DNA of 64,000 nt from Bowdeniella nasicola (GCA_030537895.1 JAUNVA010000006.1:79342-143341); one strand, 5' to 3'. Positions 44,022 through 53,739 are shown, counted from the stretch's first letter. Numbers and translations: made by a program. The notes: generated from the letters alone by a model not told the origin.

Positions 44022-45077
44022 TCAAGAGACGGTCAAGTCTTCATCGTGTCCGTCATATTTGGAGCGTAAACGCAACTCGATAGGCTTGAGTTTTCCGATT
44101 CCCGGGACGGGCTCGACGGGGCGCGGCGTCAAGTCATAACGGTAGCCCTCGCTCGAGATTCGCAGCGCCTCGGCACTCGCCTCGTCCATGAGGACGGTCC
44201 CCGGGCGGGCGATATCGGTGAGCCTCGAGGCCACGTTGACGACGGGGCCGAAGATGTCCCCCGAGTGCGAGACGACCCGCCCAATGACCAGGGAGGCCCG
44301 TACCGGGGGCAGGCGCGGATCGGCGTTCAGCGCGGCGAGCAGTCCCAGCACAATGCGGGCGCCGGTCTCGATGTCGTCCGCGATATAGAGGACGGCGTCC
44401 CCGATCGTCTTGACGATGCGTCCCCCGAGTGTGGTGATGACGTCGCGAGCCGTGAACTCAAAGGCCTGCACGAGCTCTGAGAGCTGGGTGACCCCGAGCT
44501 CGCGGGCGCGGCTGGTGTAAGAGACCATGTCGACGAACCCGAGGGAACGTTCGAGCGGCAACTCGTCGTCGACCTCGGTCTCGGCGCGTCGACTCATTTC
44601 CTGATCGATCCGTCGCGCGAGTGCCGCGAGCTGGCGCTTCCAGGAATAGGCAAGCTGATCGAGCAGGACTTCGTTGTGGTCGGAGATTCGGTCGAGGACG
44701 ACGAGCCGCGCGGAGGTGTCATCGAGGTCGAAGCGGCGCGCGACGTCGTCGACCATCGCTTCGACTTGCCACAGGACGAGACGATCGGTGATCTGAGATT
44801 CAGCGCGCAGCAGAGAAACGGCCGTGCGCTCATCGACGTGGCCGGAGCGCAGGAGGTCACGCCAGGCGCGCATGGCGTCGGCGTCGCGCATCGTGAAGAC
44901 GACGTCGTCTTCCGCGACGTTCGGGAAACCCATCGCCCGCCAGAAGGTCCGCACAAAGTGGATGGACACACCTGCGGCCTCAGCCACAGATTCCATCGTC
45001 ATGCTGGGCGTGCCACCGATGAGGCGTGCGACGTGGCGGTCGACGGTGTCGCGGCTGCGTCTTGGGTGCTCAGTCAC
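44022..45077 (-). CDS. Class III adenylate/guanylate cyclase with HTH-like N-terminal domain
   Basis: 351 residues. The N-terminal 75 residues resemble a MerR-type helix-turn-helix ([22 protein letters not shown]). A helical regulatory domain follows (about 80-170), as in actinobacterial cyclases of the Rv1264 kind. The catalytic domain (175-345) shows the metal-binding Asp 183 (GFVDMVSYT) and Asp 227 ([10 protein letters not shown]), and [18 protein letters not shown]. Makes cAMP most likely; the purine-selecting residues were not resolved. DNA binding is not shown and the HTH may serve as a regulatory fold. GTG start set by a -10 box 6 nt upstream. Confidence 0.88.
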   Translation of the reverse strand: MTEHPRRSRDTVDRHVARLIGGTPSMTMESVAEAAGVSIHFVRTFWRAMGFPNVAEDDVVFTMRDADAMRAWRDLLRSGHVDERTAVSLLRAESQITDRLVLWQVEAMVDDVARRFDLDDTSARLVVLDRISDHNEVLLDQLAYSWKRQLAALARRIDQEMSRRAETEVDDELPLERSLGFVDMVSYTSRARELGVTQLSELVQAFEFTARDVITTLGGRIVKTIGDAVLYIADDIETGARIVLGLLAALNADPRLPPVRASLVIGRVVSHSGDIFGPVVNVASRLTDIARPGTVLMDEASAEALRISSEGYRYDLTPRPVEPVPGIGKLKPIELRLRSKYDGHDEDLTVS

Positions 45078-45083
45078 GCCCCG

Positions 45084-45089
45084 AGTGTA
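45084..45089 (-). promoter_or_regulatory. -10 box TACACT of the cyclase gene (leaderless)
   Basis: TACACT on the minus strand is followed by 6 nt and GTG at 45077; it sits in the 19-nt gap behind birA. Confidence 0.5.
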
Positions 45090-45096
45090 TCGCCCG

Positions 45097-45879
45097 TCAC
45101 AGGGGATCGGCACTGCGCAGGTGTCGAACCTCCCCGGAGAGCCAGCTCACCACACCCCCGTCGGTCCGAATGAGAGCTCGCCCGCCCGCATCGACACCGG
45201 TAAAGGTCCCCCGCACGTGCTGGGTCGCGCCCACCTGCGCCGGCGCGGGGGTGCGCGTCGCGGTGACAACCTGTCCACACCAGGCCTGTGCCGCGTTCAG
45301 CTCGGCGAGTAGGCCCGCGCCCCGCAGGTCCGCCCCGCCCCGCTGCCAGCGCCGCGCGAGACGGCCAATCTCCGTCGCCAGGGCCTCGGCGAGGGGACGC
45401 GGCTCGGGGGCCGCGAGTCCACACAGGGCAAGGGAGGTGGCCCAGGGGACCGGCAGAGTGTCAAGTGCCTGCGTGAGATTCACCCCAATCCCGATGGCGA
45501 CGACGCCCGAAGCGTGCCGCTCGCACAGGATGCCCGCGAGTTTGCGTGCCGAACCCCAGCCGGGTAGATCCGGGGCGGCGGGGTCGCGCACGACGACGTC
45601 GTTCGGCCACGCGAGGGCCACGGGGTGGGCCACCAGGGGCGCGAGCACGCGCCGGGCGGCGAGGCCTGCGACATGCGTGAGCTGGGCGGCCCGCTCCCCC
45701 GCCGAACCCGCCTCGACGGTGAGCGTGAGCGCGAGCCCTCCACGCGAGGACCACGATGCCCCGCCTCGTCCGCGCCCCGAACGCTGGTCAAGGCTTGCGA
45801 GTGCCCCGCAGCGCTCGGCTCGATCCAGGCGGCGAAGCGCCTCCGCGTTGGTGGAGTCGATCGTCTCAAGCCATTCCAT
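45097..45879 (-). CDS. birA: Biotin-[acetyl-CoA-carboxylase] ligase
   Basis: 260 residues, without the N-terminal DNA-binding domain of E. coli BirA, hence ligase only. Seen: [11 protein letters not shown] at 7-17, [12 protein letters not shown] near 34-45 (biotinyl-AMP loop), [17 protein letters not shown] with the conserved Lys, and GIGVNL. Attaches biotin to the carrier domain of the carboxylase coded at 50364. Divergent from the carboxylase beta gene. ATG 45879 gives the conserved N-terminus; CACACT 6 nt upstream may be its -10 box. Confidence 0.92.
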   Translation of the reverse strand: MEWLETIDSTNAEALRRLDRAERCGALASLDQRSGRGRGGASWSSRGGLALTLTVEAGSAGERAAQLTHVAGLAARRVLAPLVAHPVALAWPNDVVVRDPAAPDLPGWGSARKLAGILCERHASGVVAIGIGVNLTQALDTLPVPWATSLALCGLAAPEPRPLAEALATEIGRLARRWQRGGADLRGAGLLAELNAAQAWCGQVVTATRTPAPAQVGATQHVRGTFTGVDAGGRALIRTDGGVVSWLSGEVRHLRSADPL

Positions 45880-45997
45880 GTCACTAGTGTGCCCGCTGCT
45901 GACCGCTCGCCCACCGCGGCGCGCCCTTGTGGGCTTCCTACAACTCGCGCGCCAGGACTCGGTTGCCGCCTCGCTACGGTTCGCCGCCGCCCGACCG

Positions 45998-46003
45998 TAC
46001 GCT
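45998..46003 (+). promoter_or_regulatory. -10 box TACGCT of accD-accE (leaderless)
   Basis: TACGCT is followed by 6 nt and GTG at 46010; this rejects the much longer open frame that runs back over birA. Confidence 0.5.
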
Positions 46004-46009
46004 TCAAGT

Positions 46010-47587
46010 GTGAAGAAGGCAGCAACCACCAAGGACAAGCTCGCGGAACTGCGCGAACGGTACGCGCGCGTGGCCGAACGGGCGCAGGCAGCGGCCGAGA
46101 CTCAGCACGCCCGAGGTAAGGGCTCGGCCCGCGAGCGCATCGATGCGCTCCTCGATGCGGGCAGCTTCGTGGAGCTCGATGCCCTTGCCAGCCACCGCGC
46201 CACCCAGTTCGGCATGAGCGAGCGCCGGGTCGAGGGCGACGGCGTGGTGGTCGGCTACGGGACAATCGAGGGCCGCCAGGTGTGCGTCTGGAGCCAGGAC
46301 TTTTCCGTCTTTGGCGGCTCGCTCGGTGAGGTCCACGGTCAGAAAATCACCAAGGTCATGGACCTCGCCCTCCGTACGGGGGTGCCGTGTATCGGAATCT
46401 CCGACGGCGGCGGGGCTCGCATCCAAGAGGGCGTGGCGTCCCTGACCCAGTTTGCGGAGATCTTCCGCCGCAATGTCGCGGCCTCTGGCGTGATCCCGCA
46501 GATCTCCCTCATCATGGGGCCCTCCGCGGGCGGCGCTGTCTACTCGCCGGCCCTCACCGATTTCACGATCATGGTGGAGGGTACCTCCCACATGTTCATC
46601 ACGGGACCAGACGTGATCCGCACGGTCACGGGCGAAGACGTCGGCTTCGAGGAACTGGGCGGCGCGGCTACGCACACGGGCCGCTCCGGGGTCGCTCACT
46701 TTCGGGCGGCAGACGAGCAGGATGCGTTCGATATCGTGCGCGATCTCCTCACCTACCTACCGCAAAACAACCTGACGGATCCGCCTGCCTGGCCGTCAAC
46801 CATCGAGGAGGAGCCCACCTCCGCGGACCTCGCGCTCGAGACGATCGTGCCCGATTCGGATGCGAGCCCCTACGACATGGCCGAGGTCATTGCGGCGGTG
46901 CTCGACGACGGCGACATGCTGACCGTGCAGGAGGACTTCGCTCCGAACATCATCTGCGCGTTTGGCCACGTACGAGGCGAGAGCGTCGGGATCGTCGCGA
47001 ATCAGCCTCAGCAGATGGCCGGCACCCTCGACATCGACGCCGCTGAGAAGGCTGCGCGGTTCGTGCGTACCTGCGACGCGTTCAACCTCCCGATCCTCAC
47101 GTTCGTTGACGTTCCCGGCTTTTTACCCGGCACCGACCAGGAGTGGAACGGAATCATCAGGCGTGGAGCCAAACTGATCTACGCCTACGCCGAGGCGAGC
47201 GTCCCGCTGGTGACCGTCATTACGCGCAAGGCCTACGGGGGCGCCTACATCGTCATGGGCTCCAAACTACTCGGCGCGGATGTGAACCTTGCGTGGCCGA
47301 CCGCTCAGATCGCCGTCATGGGAGCGGAGGGGGCCGTCAATATCGTCCAACGCGGCACCCTGCGGCAGACCGAAGCGGCGGGCGAGGACGTCGAGGCCAA
47401 GAGGCGTGAACTCGTCGCCGAATACGAGGAGGCCCTCATCAATCCCTGGGAGGCTGCCGCCCGCGGCTTCGTGGACGCTGTGATCGAGCCGTCCGAGACG
47501 CGGGTCCAGATCGCGCGCGCTCTGCAAGCCCTCACGACCAAACGCGTGGCGCGTCCCGACCGCAAACACGGGAACATCCCGCTATGA
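46010..47587 (+). CDS. accD: Acyl-CoA carboxylase beta (carboxyltransferase) subunit
   Basis: 525 residues, standard for actinobacterial AccD5/PccB. Two crotonase-like domains; visible marks are [54 protein letters not shown] (first oxyanion loop), [10 protein letters not shown] and [13 protein letters not shown] (second loop). Transfers CO2 from biotin to propionyl- or acetyl-CoA. The D-to-I type residue that sets chain length was not examined, so substrate is open. Overlaps accE by 4 nt. Confidence 0.93.
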   Translation: MKKAATTKDKLAELRERYARVAERAQAAAETQHARGKGSARERIDALLDAGSFVELDALASHRATQFGMSERRVEGDGVVVGYGTIEGRQVCVWSQDFSVFGGSLGEVHGQKITKVMDLALRTGVPCIGISDGGGARIQEGVASLTQFAEIFRRNVAASGVIPQISLIMGPSAGGAVYSPALTDFTIMVEGTSHMFITGPDVIRTVTGEDVGFEELGGAATHTGRSGVAHFRAADEQDAFDIVRDLLTYLPQNNLTDPPAWPSTIEEEPTSADLALETIVPDSDASPYDMAEVIAAVLDDGDMLTVQEDFAPNIICAFGHVRGESVGIVANQPQQMAGTLDIDAAEKAARFVRTCDAFNLPILTFVDVPGFLPGTDQEWNGIIRRGAKLIYAYAEASVPLVTVITRKAYGGAYIVMGSKLLGADVNLAWPTAQIAVMGAEGAVNIVQRGTLRQTEAAGEDVEAKRRELVAEYEEALINPWEAAARGFVDAVIEPSETRVQIARALQALTTKRVARPDRKHGNIPL

Positions 47588-47817
47588 GTGCGGCTCCACT
47601 CTTCCAGGTGATTGCTGGGCACCCGAACGACGGTGAACTCGCGGCCCTCGTCGCAGGCCTCACCCAGGTGGCAGTCGAGGGCGCGGCGCCGGCCTCGACG
47701 GGCGGGGGAGCGACGTCGAACGCGCGGGAGAGCGAGTGGCGCCGTCGGGCCCGGCCCGCGGGACCCGCGTTGCGCGCACGCCACGCGACCGACGCATGGC
47801 GCTGGCGGGATCGCTAG
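47584..47817 (+). CDS. accE: Acyl-CoA carboxylase epsilon subunit
   Basis: 77 residues. AccE proteins share a short N-terminal strand-helix (here [20 protein letters not shown]) and a Trp-Arg-rich end ([12 protein letters not shown] then TDAWRWRDR), joined by a variable Ala/Gly linker. They tighten the complex between alpha and beta subunits in actinobacteria. Start overlaps the accD stop (ATGA), so expression is coupled. Confidence 0.85.
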   Translation: MSAAPLFQVIAGHPNDGELAALVAGLTQVAVEGAAPASTGGGATSNARESEWRRRARPAGPALRARHATDAWRWRDR

Positions 47818-47878
47818 GGGGGCGAGACCCGCGCGCTGTGATGGCCCGCGACCCCCGGCTCAAGGCGTCGACGCGCTC

Positions 47879-47884
47879 TAGACT
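47879..47884 (+). promoter_or_regulatory. -10 box TAGACT of DUF885 gene (leaderless)
   Basis: TAGACT is followed by 6 nt and the ATG at 47891. Confidence 0.5.
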
Positions 47885-47890
47885 GTGGTC

Positions 47891-49585
47891 ATGAACACGC
47901 CCCAGGATTCGCCCCGCACCCCCACCCCACTCGATGCGATCGCCGAGCAGTACGTGCTCGACCTCGCCGCGCTGCATCCCACTCTCGCGACGGAACTGGG
48001 CCTGCCCGGTTTCGATGATCAGCTCGGCGACTACTCCCCGGAGGGACACGAGGCCATCGCCGATCACACCCGCGCCACGCTGCGGGAGGTCGAACACTGC
48101 GAGGTGGTCGATGACGTCGACCGGGTCACGCAGGCAGCGATGCGCGAGCGCCTCGGGGTCGAACTGGAGCTGTACGAGGCTGGCGAACACCTGCGCGACC
48201 TGAACGTCATTGCCTCGCCCCCGCAGGAACTGCGGGATATCTTCTCGCTCGCTCCGCAGGAGACTGAGGAGGACTGGGCGAACATCGCCGCCCGCATGGA
48301 CGCCCTGCCCGAGGCGATCGCAAGCTATGCACAGTCGCTGCGGGCCGGTCGCGCCGCCGAGACGCTTCCGTCCCTGCGCCAGATCGAGGCGGTCATCAAG
48401 CAGGCGGACGACGTCGCCGACGTGGACTCCTCCATGTTCACCTCCCTCGTGGCCAATGCCTCGCTCGCGTCGGGGGCGGTTCCGGGGGCGTTGCACTCCG
48501 ACCTCACAGAGGCCGCGAAACACGCCCGCCAGGCATACGCGGACCTCGCCCAATTCCTCTCCGAGCACCTCGCCCCCGAAGCAGAAGATGAGGACGCCGT
48601 CGGTCGCGAACGCTACGAGCGTTTCTCACGCGCCTTCCTCGGCGCCCGCATCGACCTTGAGGAAACCTACGAGTGGGGCCTGGAGCGACTCGCCGCGATC
48701 ATCGCTGAACAGCAGGCCACCGCCGAGGAACTCTACGGACCGGGCACCTCGATCGAGGAAGCGATGCGCACCCTGGACCGTGAGCCGGCCCGCATCTTGA
48801 CCGGCACCGAGGCGCTGCGGGAGTGGATGCAGCGCACCTCGGATGAGGCAATCGAGGCGCTCGGGGGCGAGCATTTCGAGATTCCCGCACCGCTCCGCAC
48901 GCTCGAATGCTGCATTGCGCCCACGAAGACGGGCGGCATCTACTACACGGGACCCTCCGACGATTTCTCTCGGCCCGGCCGCATGTGGTGGTCCGTCCCC
49001 GATGGCGTCACCGAGTTCACCACGTGGCGGGAAAAGACCACCGTCTACCACGAGGGCGTCCCCGGCCATCACCTTCAGCTGGGCCAGGCCGCCTACTTGC
49101 GTGACACGCTGAACCTGTGGCGCCGCCAATTCTGCTGGGTCTCCGGGCACGGCGAGGGATGGGCGCTGTATGCCGAACGGTTGATGGCCCAGCTTGGCTA
49201 CCTCGCCGAACCCGGGGACCGGATGGGCATGCTCGACGCGCAGCGCCTACGTGCGGCCCGGGTCGTCCTGGACATCGGGGTGCACCTCGAACTCGACTGC
49301 CCGCCCGAATGGGGTGGGGGCCGCTGGGATGCGACGCGAGCCTGGGCGTTCTTGAAGGCCAACGCGAACATGGATGAGGCCTTCTTACGCTTCGAACTAG
49401 ACCGCTACCTCGGCTGGCCCGGACAAGCTCCGAGCTACGCGGTCGGCCAGCGCCTGTGGACCGAGATCCGCGAGGCCACCGAGGCGCGGGAGGGCGCGGC
49501 CTTCGACCTGCGGGCCTTCCACGGACGGGCGCTGCGGCTCGGCTCCGTCGGTCTCGACGTGCTGCGTGAAGCCCTCGCGTCATGA
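47891..49585 (+). CDS. DUF885 family protein (zinc-peptidase-like)
   Basis: 564 residues. Mostly helical, with KTTVYHEGVPGHHLQLGQ (H-E-x-x-P-G-H-H) near 380-397 and SGHGEGWALYAERLMAQLG near 420-438, the third-ligand glutamate region. These are the marks of DUF885, a fold related to M32/M3-type metallopeptidases. No signal peptide, so cytoplasmic. Substrate unknown; oligopeptide degradation is the usual guess. Ends in an ATGA overlap with maf. Confidence 0.88.
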   Translation: MNTPQDSPRTPTPLDAIAEQYVLDLAALHPTLATELGLPGFDDQLGDYSPEGHEAIADHTRATLREVEHCEVVDDVDRVTQAAMRERLGVELELYEAGEHLRDLNVIASPPQELRDIFSLAPQETEEDWANIAARMDALPEAIASYAQSLRAGRAAETLPSLRQIEAVIKQADDVADVDSSMFTSLVANASLASGAVPGALHSDLTEAAKHARQAYADLAQFLSEHLAPEAEDEDAVGRERYERFSRAFLGARIDLEETYEWGLERLAAIIAEQQATAEELYGPGTSIEEAMRTLDREPARILTGTEALREWMQRTSDEAIEALGGEHFEIPAPLRTLECCIAPTKTGGIYYTGPSDDFSRPGRMWWSVPDGVTEFTTWREKTTVYHEGVPGHHLQLGQAAYLRDTLNLWRRQFCWVSGHGEGWALYAERLMAQLGYLAEPGDRMGMLDAQRLRAARVVLDIGVHLELDCPPEWGGGRWDATRAWAFLKANANMDEAFLRFELDRYLGWPGQAPSYAVGQRLWTEIREATEAREGAAFDLRAFHGRALRLGSVGLDVLREALAS

Positions 49586-50220
49586 GGCTCACCCTGGCCT
49601 CGGCTTCCCCGGCGCGACGCGAGATTCTGCGTCGCGCCGGGATCGCCCACACAGTGTGTTCCTCTGCCGTCGATGAGGCCGCGGTGCTCGCCGCCGCGCA
49701 CCGCGAACGCGGCCCCCTCGCGATCCGTGACCAGGTTGGGGTGCTCGCCCGTGCGAAGGCTCTCGACGTAGCCGAACGCCTCGAGGACGCGCACTACACG
49801 GTCGGCTGCGATTCGCTCTTCGAGCTGGACGGCGTCGTCGTCGGCAAACCCGGCACGAGGGCGCGGGCACGCGCCCGGCTGAAGGCCATGGCGGGCCAGA
49901 CGGGCACACTGTGGACCGGGCACTGCCTTGCGGTCCGACGCGGTACACGGCTGGAGACGTATGCCGCCGAACGCGCGACGCGCGTCACGATTGCGCCGCT
50001 GAGCGCCACCGAAATCGAGGCCTACCTCGCCACTGGGGAGCCCCTGAATGTGGCCGGTTCGTTCACGATCGATGGCTATGGCGGCGCGTTCATCGACCGG
50101 ATCGAGGGCGACCACCTCAACGTCATCGGCCTCTCCCTACCGGTCCTGCGTGAATTGCTTGCCGAGGCCGGTACCGCTCTCACGGATTTCTGGCAGGCCC
50201 GCCCCGCGGAGGGAAGCTAG
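49582..50220 (+). CDS. maf: Maf family nucleoside triphosphate pyrophosphatase
   Basis: 212 residues. LASASPARREILRRAGI at 5-21, VDEAAVLAAA, GCDSLFELDGVVVGKP (conserved Asp and Lys) and GEPLNVAGSFTIDGYGGAFI. Maf proteins hydrolyse dTTP/UTP/CTP or modified nucleotides to monophosphates. Same position, behind the accD/accE genes, as Rv3282 in mycobacteria. Start fixed by the ATGA overlap. Confidence 0.92.
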   Translation: MRLTLASASPARREILRRAGIAHTVCSSAVDEAAVLAAAHRERGPLAIRDQVGVLARAKALDVAERLEDAHYTVGCDSLFELDGVVVGKPGTRARARARLKAMAGQTGTLWTGHCLAVRRGTRLETYAAERATRVTIAPLSATEIEAYLATGEPLNVAGSFTIDGYGGAFIDRIEGDHLNVIGLSLPVLRELLAEAGTALTDFWQARPAEGS

Positions 50221-50330
50221 GACACCTGCACCCTGTGGCACCCTACAAACGGCCTGGGCTCCCTCCTGGTCCTTTCCGAGAACTTCCACGGCGCTCGCCT
50301 CCGGAGGCGGGGTGAGCCGGCCGGCGGCGC

Positions 50331-50336
50331 TACCGT
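50331..50336 (+). promoter_or_regulatory. -10 box TACCGT of the biotin carboxylase gene
   Basis: TACCGT with a transcription start expected near 50343. A GTG sits exactly there, but AAGGAGG and the ATG at 50364 follow 8-21 nt later, so a 20-nt leader is more likely than a leaderless GTG start. Confidence 0.45.
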
Positions 50337-50363
50337 AGGCGGGTGAGCGAAGGAGGCCCATTC

Positions 50364-52154
50364 ATGCCACAGCCGGCATCCCCGATCCGCGCGATCCTGA
50401 TCGCCAACCGCGGCGAGATTGCCGTGCGGATCATCCGCACGTGTCGTGAACTCGGTGTGCGTACCGTCGCCGTCTATTCCGAGGGCGACCGTGCGGCCAT
50501 GCATGTGTCCATGGCGGACGAGGCCTTCGCCCTCCGCGGCGTCACCGCAGCCGAAACCTACCTGGATGTCGCAGCCCTTCTCGACGTTGCGGCCCGCGCC
50601 GAGGTCGACGCCGTGCACCCCGGCTACGGTTTCCTATCCGAGGACGCGGCATTCGCTCGTGCTGTCACTGAGGCGGGCCTCATCTGGATCGGCCCCAGCG
50701 CCGAGGCGATCGAGGCCCTCGGCGATAAGGTCTCTGCCCGCCACATCGCTGAAAGCGTGGGGGCCCCGCTCGTACCCGGCACCGCCGACCCCGTCGCGGA
50801 TGCCGACGGCGCCTTGGCCTTCGCGCGTGCCCACGGCCTGCCGGTTGCGATCAAGGCGGCGCACGGCGGAGGCGGGCGAGGCCTCAAGGTCGCGCGCACG
50901 ATGGAGGAGATTCCCTCCCAGTTCGACTCCGCCGTCCGCGAGGCCACCGCAGCCTTCGGCCGTGGCGAGTGTTTCGTCGAGCGTTTCTTGGACCGCCCAC
51001 GCCACGTGGAGACGCAGTGCCTCGCAGACGCGCACGGCACCGTAGCCGTGCTCTCAACGCGGGACTGCACGCTGCAGCGCCGCCACCAAAAACTCATTGA
51101 GGAGGCCCCCGCTCCCTTCCTCACCGCGGAGCAGGATCGTCGCCTACGAGAGGCCTCCGCTGCGATATTGCGCGCCGCCGGTTACGTCGGTGCGGGCACC
51201 TGCGAGTTCCTCATTGGGCAAGACGGCACCCTCTCCTTCCTCGAGGTCAACACGCGTCTGCAGGTGGAACATCCCGTAACCGAAGAGATCACGGGGCTCG
51301 ACCTCGTCGCAGAACAGCTGCGCATTGCCGCGGGAGAGGAGCTCGGCTACGACTCCGTGCCGTGCCGCGGACATGCAATCGAGCTGCGCCTGAACGGTGA
51401 GGACCCGGCGCGTGGCTTCCTCCCCCACCCGGGCACAATCACCACGCTGCGCTGGCCCGGCGGCCCCGGCGTGCGCGTGGATACGGGCGTACGCGTCGGT
51501 TCCGTGGTCTCCGGGAACTTCGACTCGATGGTGGCCAAGATCATCGTCCTTGCGCCCGACCGGGACCGCGCGATCGCCCGCGCTCGGCGCGCCGTCGCCG
51601 AGACCGTGATCGAAGGGATCCCGACGGTCCTGCCATTCCACGAGCTCGCGCTCGCTCACGAGGCCTTCACCGCACCCCAGGGAGATTTTCGTGTGCATAC
51701 GACGTGGATCGAGACGGAACTGATCGATGACCTCGCCTCTCTCCCGGGGGCCGTACCCGAACTCGGCGAGGATCGGGAGTCCCCGACCGAACGCGTCGTC
51801 GTCGAGGTCGGGGGCAAACGCCTCGAGGTCGTTCTTCCTGCGGGCCTCGGCATCGCCGGTCGAGCGGGCGCACTCAGCCGCAAACGGCACTCGGCCCGCC
51901 GTCGCAAGCCCACCGCCCCAGCCGGAAACCAGGTGAGCGCCCCCATGCAGGCGAATGTCGTACGGTGTGTCGCCACGAACGGCACCGACGTGGAGGCGGG
52001 CGACGTCGTCGTGGTCATCGAGGCCATGAAGATGGAACAGGCGCTCAGCGCGCCATGTGCAGGACGTGTGCGCGGTCTCGACGTCGAAGCGGGTACCCAA
52101 GTGAGCAGCGGCCAGGTGCTCGCGACGATCGAACCGGTCGAGGGCAGCGACTAG
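50364..52154 (+). CDS. accA: Acyl-CoA carboxylase alpha subunit (biotin carboxylase + biotin carrier)
   Basis: 596 residues. Biotin carboxylase domains at 1-450 with ILIANRGEIAVRII, HPGYGFLSED, KAAHGGGGRGLKVA (ATP-grasp glycine loop), FLEVNTRLQVEHPV and NGEDP; the biotin carrier is at about 525-596 with EAMKMEQ, the Lys being the biotin site. It carboxylates biotin with ATP and bicarbonate and passes CO2 to AccD. Corresponds to AccA3 in mycobacteria, which serves several carboxylases. BirA for its biotinylation is at 45097. Start ATG chosen from AAGGAGG 7 nt upstream. Confidence 0.94.
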   Translation: MPQPASPIRAILIANRGEIAVRIIRTCRELGVRTVAVYSEGDRAAMHVSMADEAFALRGVTAAETYLDVAALLDVAARAEVDAVHPGYGFLSEDAAFARAVTEAGLIWIGPSAEAIEALGDKVSARHIAESVGAPLVPGTADPVADADGALAFARAHGLPVAIKAAHGGGGRGLKVARTMEEIPSQFDSAVREATAAFGRGECFVERFLDRPRHVETQCLADAHGTVAVLSTRDCTLQRRHQKLIEEAPAPFLTAEQDRRLREASAAILRAAGYVGAGTCEFLIGQDGTLSFLEVNTRLQVEHPVTEEITGLDLVAEQLRIAAGEELGYDSVPCRGHAIELRLNGEDPARGFLPHPGTITTLRWPGGPGVRVDTGVRVGSVVSGNFDSMVAKIIVLAPDRDRAIARARRAVAETVIEGIPTVLPFHELALAHEAFTAPQGDFRVHTTWIETELIDDLASLPGAVPELGEDRESPTERVVVEVGGKRLEVVLPAGLGIAGRAGALSRKRHSARRRKPTAPAGNQVSAPMQANVVRCVATNGTDVEAGDVVVVIEAMKMEQALSAPCAGRVRGLDVEAGTQVSSGQVLATIEPVEGSD

Positions 52155-52195
52155 GCGGCCAGTGCCCCAAGCCAGATCTGTGCCATGGTGGGGGT

Positions 52196-53083
52196 ATGGC
52201 CGATATTCCCCGCGACCTACACGCCCACGATGGCGACGGCTGGGTACAGTGCGCGTGCGGCTCACGACACTGGGGTCTGTACGGAGCGGCGGGTCTGCTC
52301 CTGTGGCGATGCGAGGACGGCCGCACCGACGTGCTACTCCAGCATCGTGCGCCGTTCTCCCACCACGGCGGCACGTGGGGCCTGCCGGGAGGCGCTCTCG
52401 CCTCCGGGGAGACCCCCCTCCTTGGGGCGCTGCGTGAGGCGGCCGAAGAGGCATGTGTCCAGCCGCACGGTGTGCGCGTGTGGGCGAGCGCCACGATGCA
52501 CCACCCCGACTGGTCCTACACGACCGTGATTGGCGAGGATATCGCCGCCCAGACGTGCGGCATCGGTGATGGGGAATCCCTCGACGTGCGGTGGATCCCC
52601 GCCGCGACGGTCCCCCACCTGCCGCTCCTGCCCGCCTTCGAGGCGGCCTGGCCGACACTGCGCGCCTACCTGCGCCGTATCGAGCTTGTGCTCGACGTCG
52701 CGAACCTGATCGGTTCCGTGCCGGACGGCTGGTGGAACGATCGTGCCGGCGCGACTGCGCGATTCCTCGAGTCCCTGCCACTCGAGGACGGTTTTGACGC
52801 CACGCCCTTCATTGCCGACCTCACCCGCATCTGGCCCGAGGTGACGGCTGTGCTCGAGGGACCGGCGCGACAGGCCGCAGGCCAGATCCCCACCGCGGAG
52901 GGACTGCGGGTGGTGCAGGCCCCAGGCGCGGGCGATGACGAGATCGTCGCACAGGCATGCCACGGAGCGGAACGCGGCTCGCTCGTCCTCGCCGCTACGA
53001 GTGACCGGGAACTCGCGAATCGCCTGCGCCCACACACCCTCCAGATTGTGGGCTCACGCACATGGCGTGCGGCGCGCGGCTAG
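52196..53083 (+). CDS. NUDIX hydrolase fused to a NYN/PIN-like nuclease domain
   Basis: 295 residues. The N-terminal half (1-150) begins with a possible zinc pair (QCACGSRHWG) and has the NUDIX box GALASGETPLLGALREAAEE; the Gly normally at its end is Cys (EEACV). The C-terminal part (155-295) reads IELVLDVANLIGSVPDGWW, GAGDDEIVAQA and LAATSDRELANRL, three Asp-bearing motifs of NYN/YacP-type PIN-like RNases. Together this suggests nucleotide or RNA-end clean-up. The fusion is known from other actinobacteria but its substrate is not. No ribosome site is visible at the ATG, so the start is moderately sure. Confidence 0.78.
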   Translation: MADIPRDLHAHDGDGWVQCACGSRHWGLYGAAGLLLWRCEDGRTDVLLQHRAPFSHHGGTWGLPGGALASGETPLLGALREAAEEACVQPHGVRVWASATMHHPDWSYTTVIGEDIAAQTCGIGDGESLDVRWIPAATVPHLPLLPAFEAAWPTLRAYLRRIELVLDVANLIGSVPDGWWNDRAGATARFLESLPLEDGFDATPFIADLTRIWPEVTAVLEGPARQAAGQIPTAEGLRVVQAPGAGDDEIVAQACHGAERGSLVLAATSDRELANRLRPHTLQIVGSRTWRAARG

Positions 53084-53086
53084 ACT
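53081..53086 (+). promoter_or_regulatory. -10 box TAGACT of truncated dapD, overlapping the upstream stop
   Basis: TAGACT is followed by 6 nt and the ATG at 53093. Its first three bases are the TAG stop codon of the NUDIX-NYN gene. Confidence 0.5.
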
Positions 53087-53092
53087 GAAGTA

Positions 53093-53710
53093 ATGGAAAG
53101 CTCATCCCCCCTCCTTGGCGAGGGCCGTGTGGCGTCGGGTGTGGGCCTCGCGACCATCACGCACGACAACGACGTCCTCGACGTGTGGTTCCCCCACCCG
53201 GTGCTCGGCCCTCACGCCTCTGAACGACTCGGCATCGACGAAGCTGAGGACCCGCTACGCCGTGTGACGACGCGCCGCGTCGCCACCTTCGCGGACCTGG
53301 ACGCTCCCCCGGCCGACGTCCCCGACGCCTACTTGCGTCTCCACCTCCTTTCGCACCGCATGGTCAAACCGAACGAGGTCAAGCTCGACGGTATCGAGGA
53401 CCTGCTCACGACCGTGATCTGGACCGACGCCGGTCCGTGCTCGACGCGCGAGTTCGAGCTGGTGCGCCGGCGACTACGCTCCCGCAACCGGGGCGTAGCC
53501 CCACGGGTATATGCCGTCTGTAAGGTGCCGCGCATGCTGGACTACGTGGTGCCCTCCGGCGTCCAGATCACTCAGGCCGACTCGGTGCGTCTGGGCGCCT
53601 ATCTGCCTGAAGGCACCGTCGTGCTGCCCACTGGCGACGTGGAATACAACGCCGGGTGCCGCGCCGCGCAGGTCATCGACTCCCGCGTACCTACCGGGAC
53701 CTTCCTCTAA
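53093..53710 (+). pseudogene. dapD: Truncated dapD (tetrahydrodipicolinate N-succinyltransferase), C-terminus missing
   Basis: 205 residues against about 300-317 in actinobacterial DapD. The N-terminal part is well kept: GVGLATITHDNDVLDVWFP, DAYLRLHLLSHRMVKP, WTDAGPCS, KVPRMLDYVVPSGV, and the first helix turns DVEYNAGCRAAQVIDSR. The chain then stops (PTGTFL) where the left-handed beta-helix with VVGDGSDVGGGASI should continue. Only 29 bp separate the stop from the convergent cutC gene, so the missing third is deleted, not frameshifted. The succinyl-CoA site and trimer core would be absent. dapC at 56125 looks intact. Either a recent decay of the DAP branch or a second full dapD elsewhere. Confidence 0.8.
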
Positions 53711-53739
53711 CGTCCGGATCTCCGCACGGGGGGTATTCC

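Noticed and set aside
51144..52781. Long open frame (about 545 codons) on the minus strand
   Set aside because: It is antisense to accA and the NUDIX-NYN gene, both with clear family motifs; the frame arises from GC-rich third positions and its translation is low-complexity Arg/Gly.
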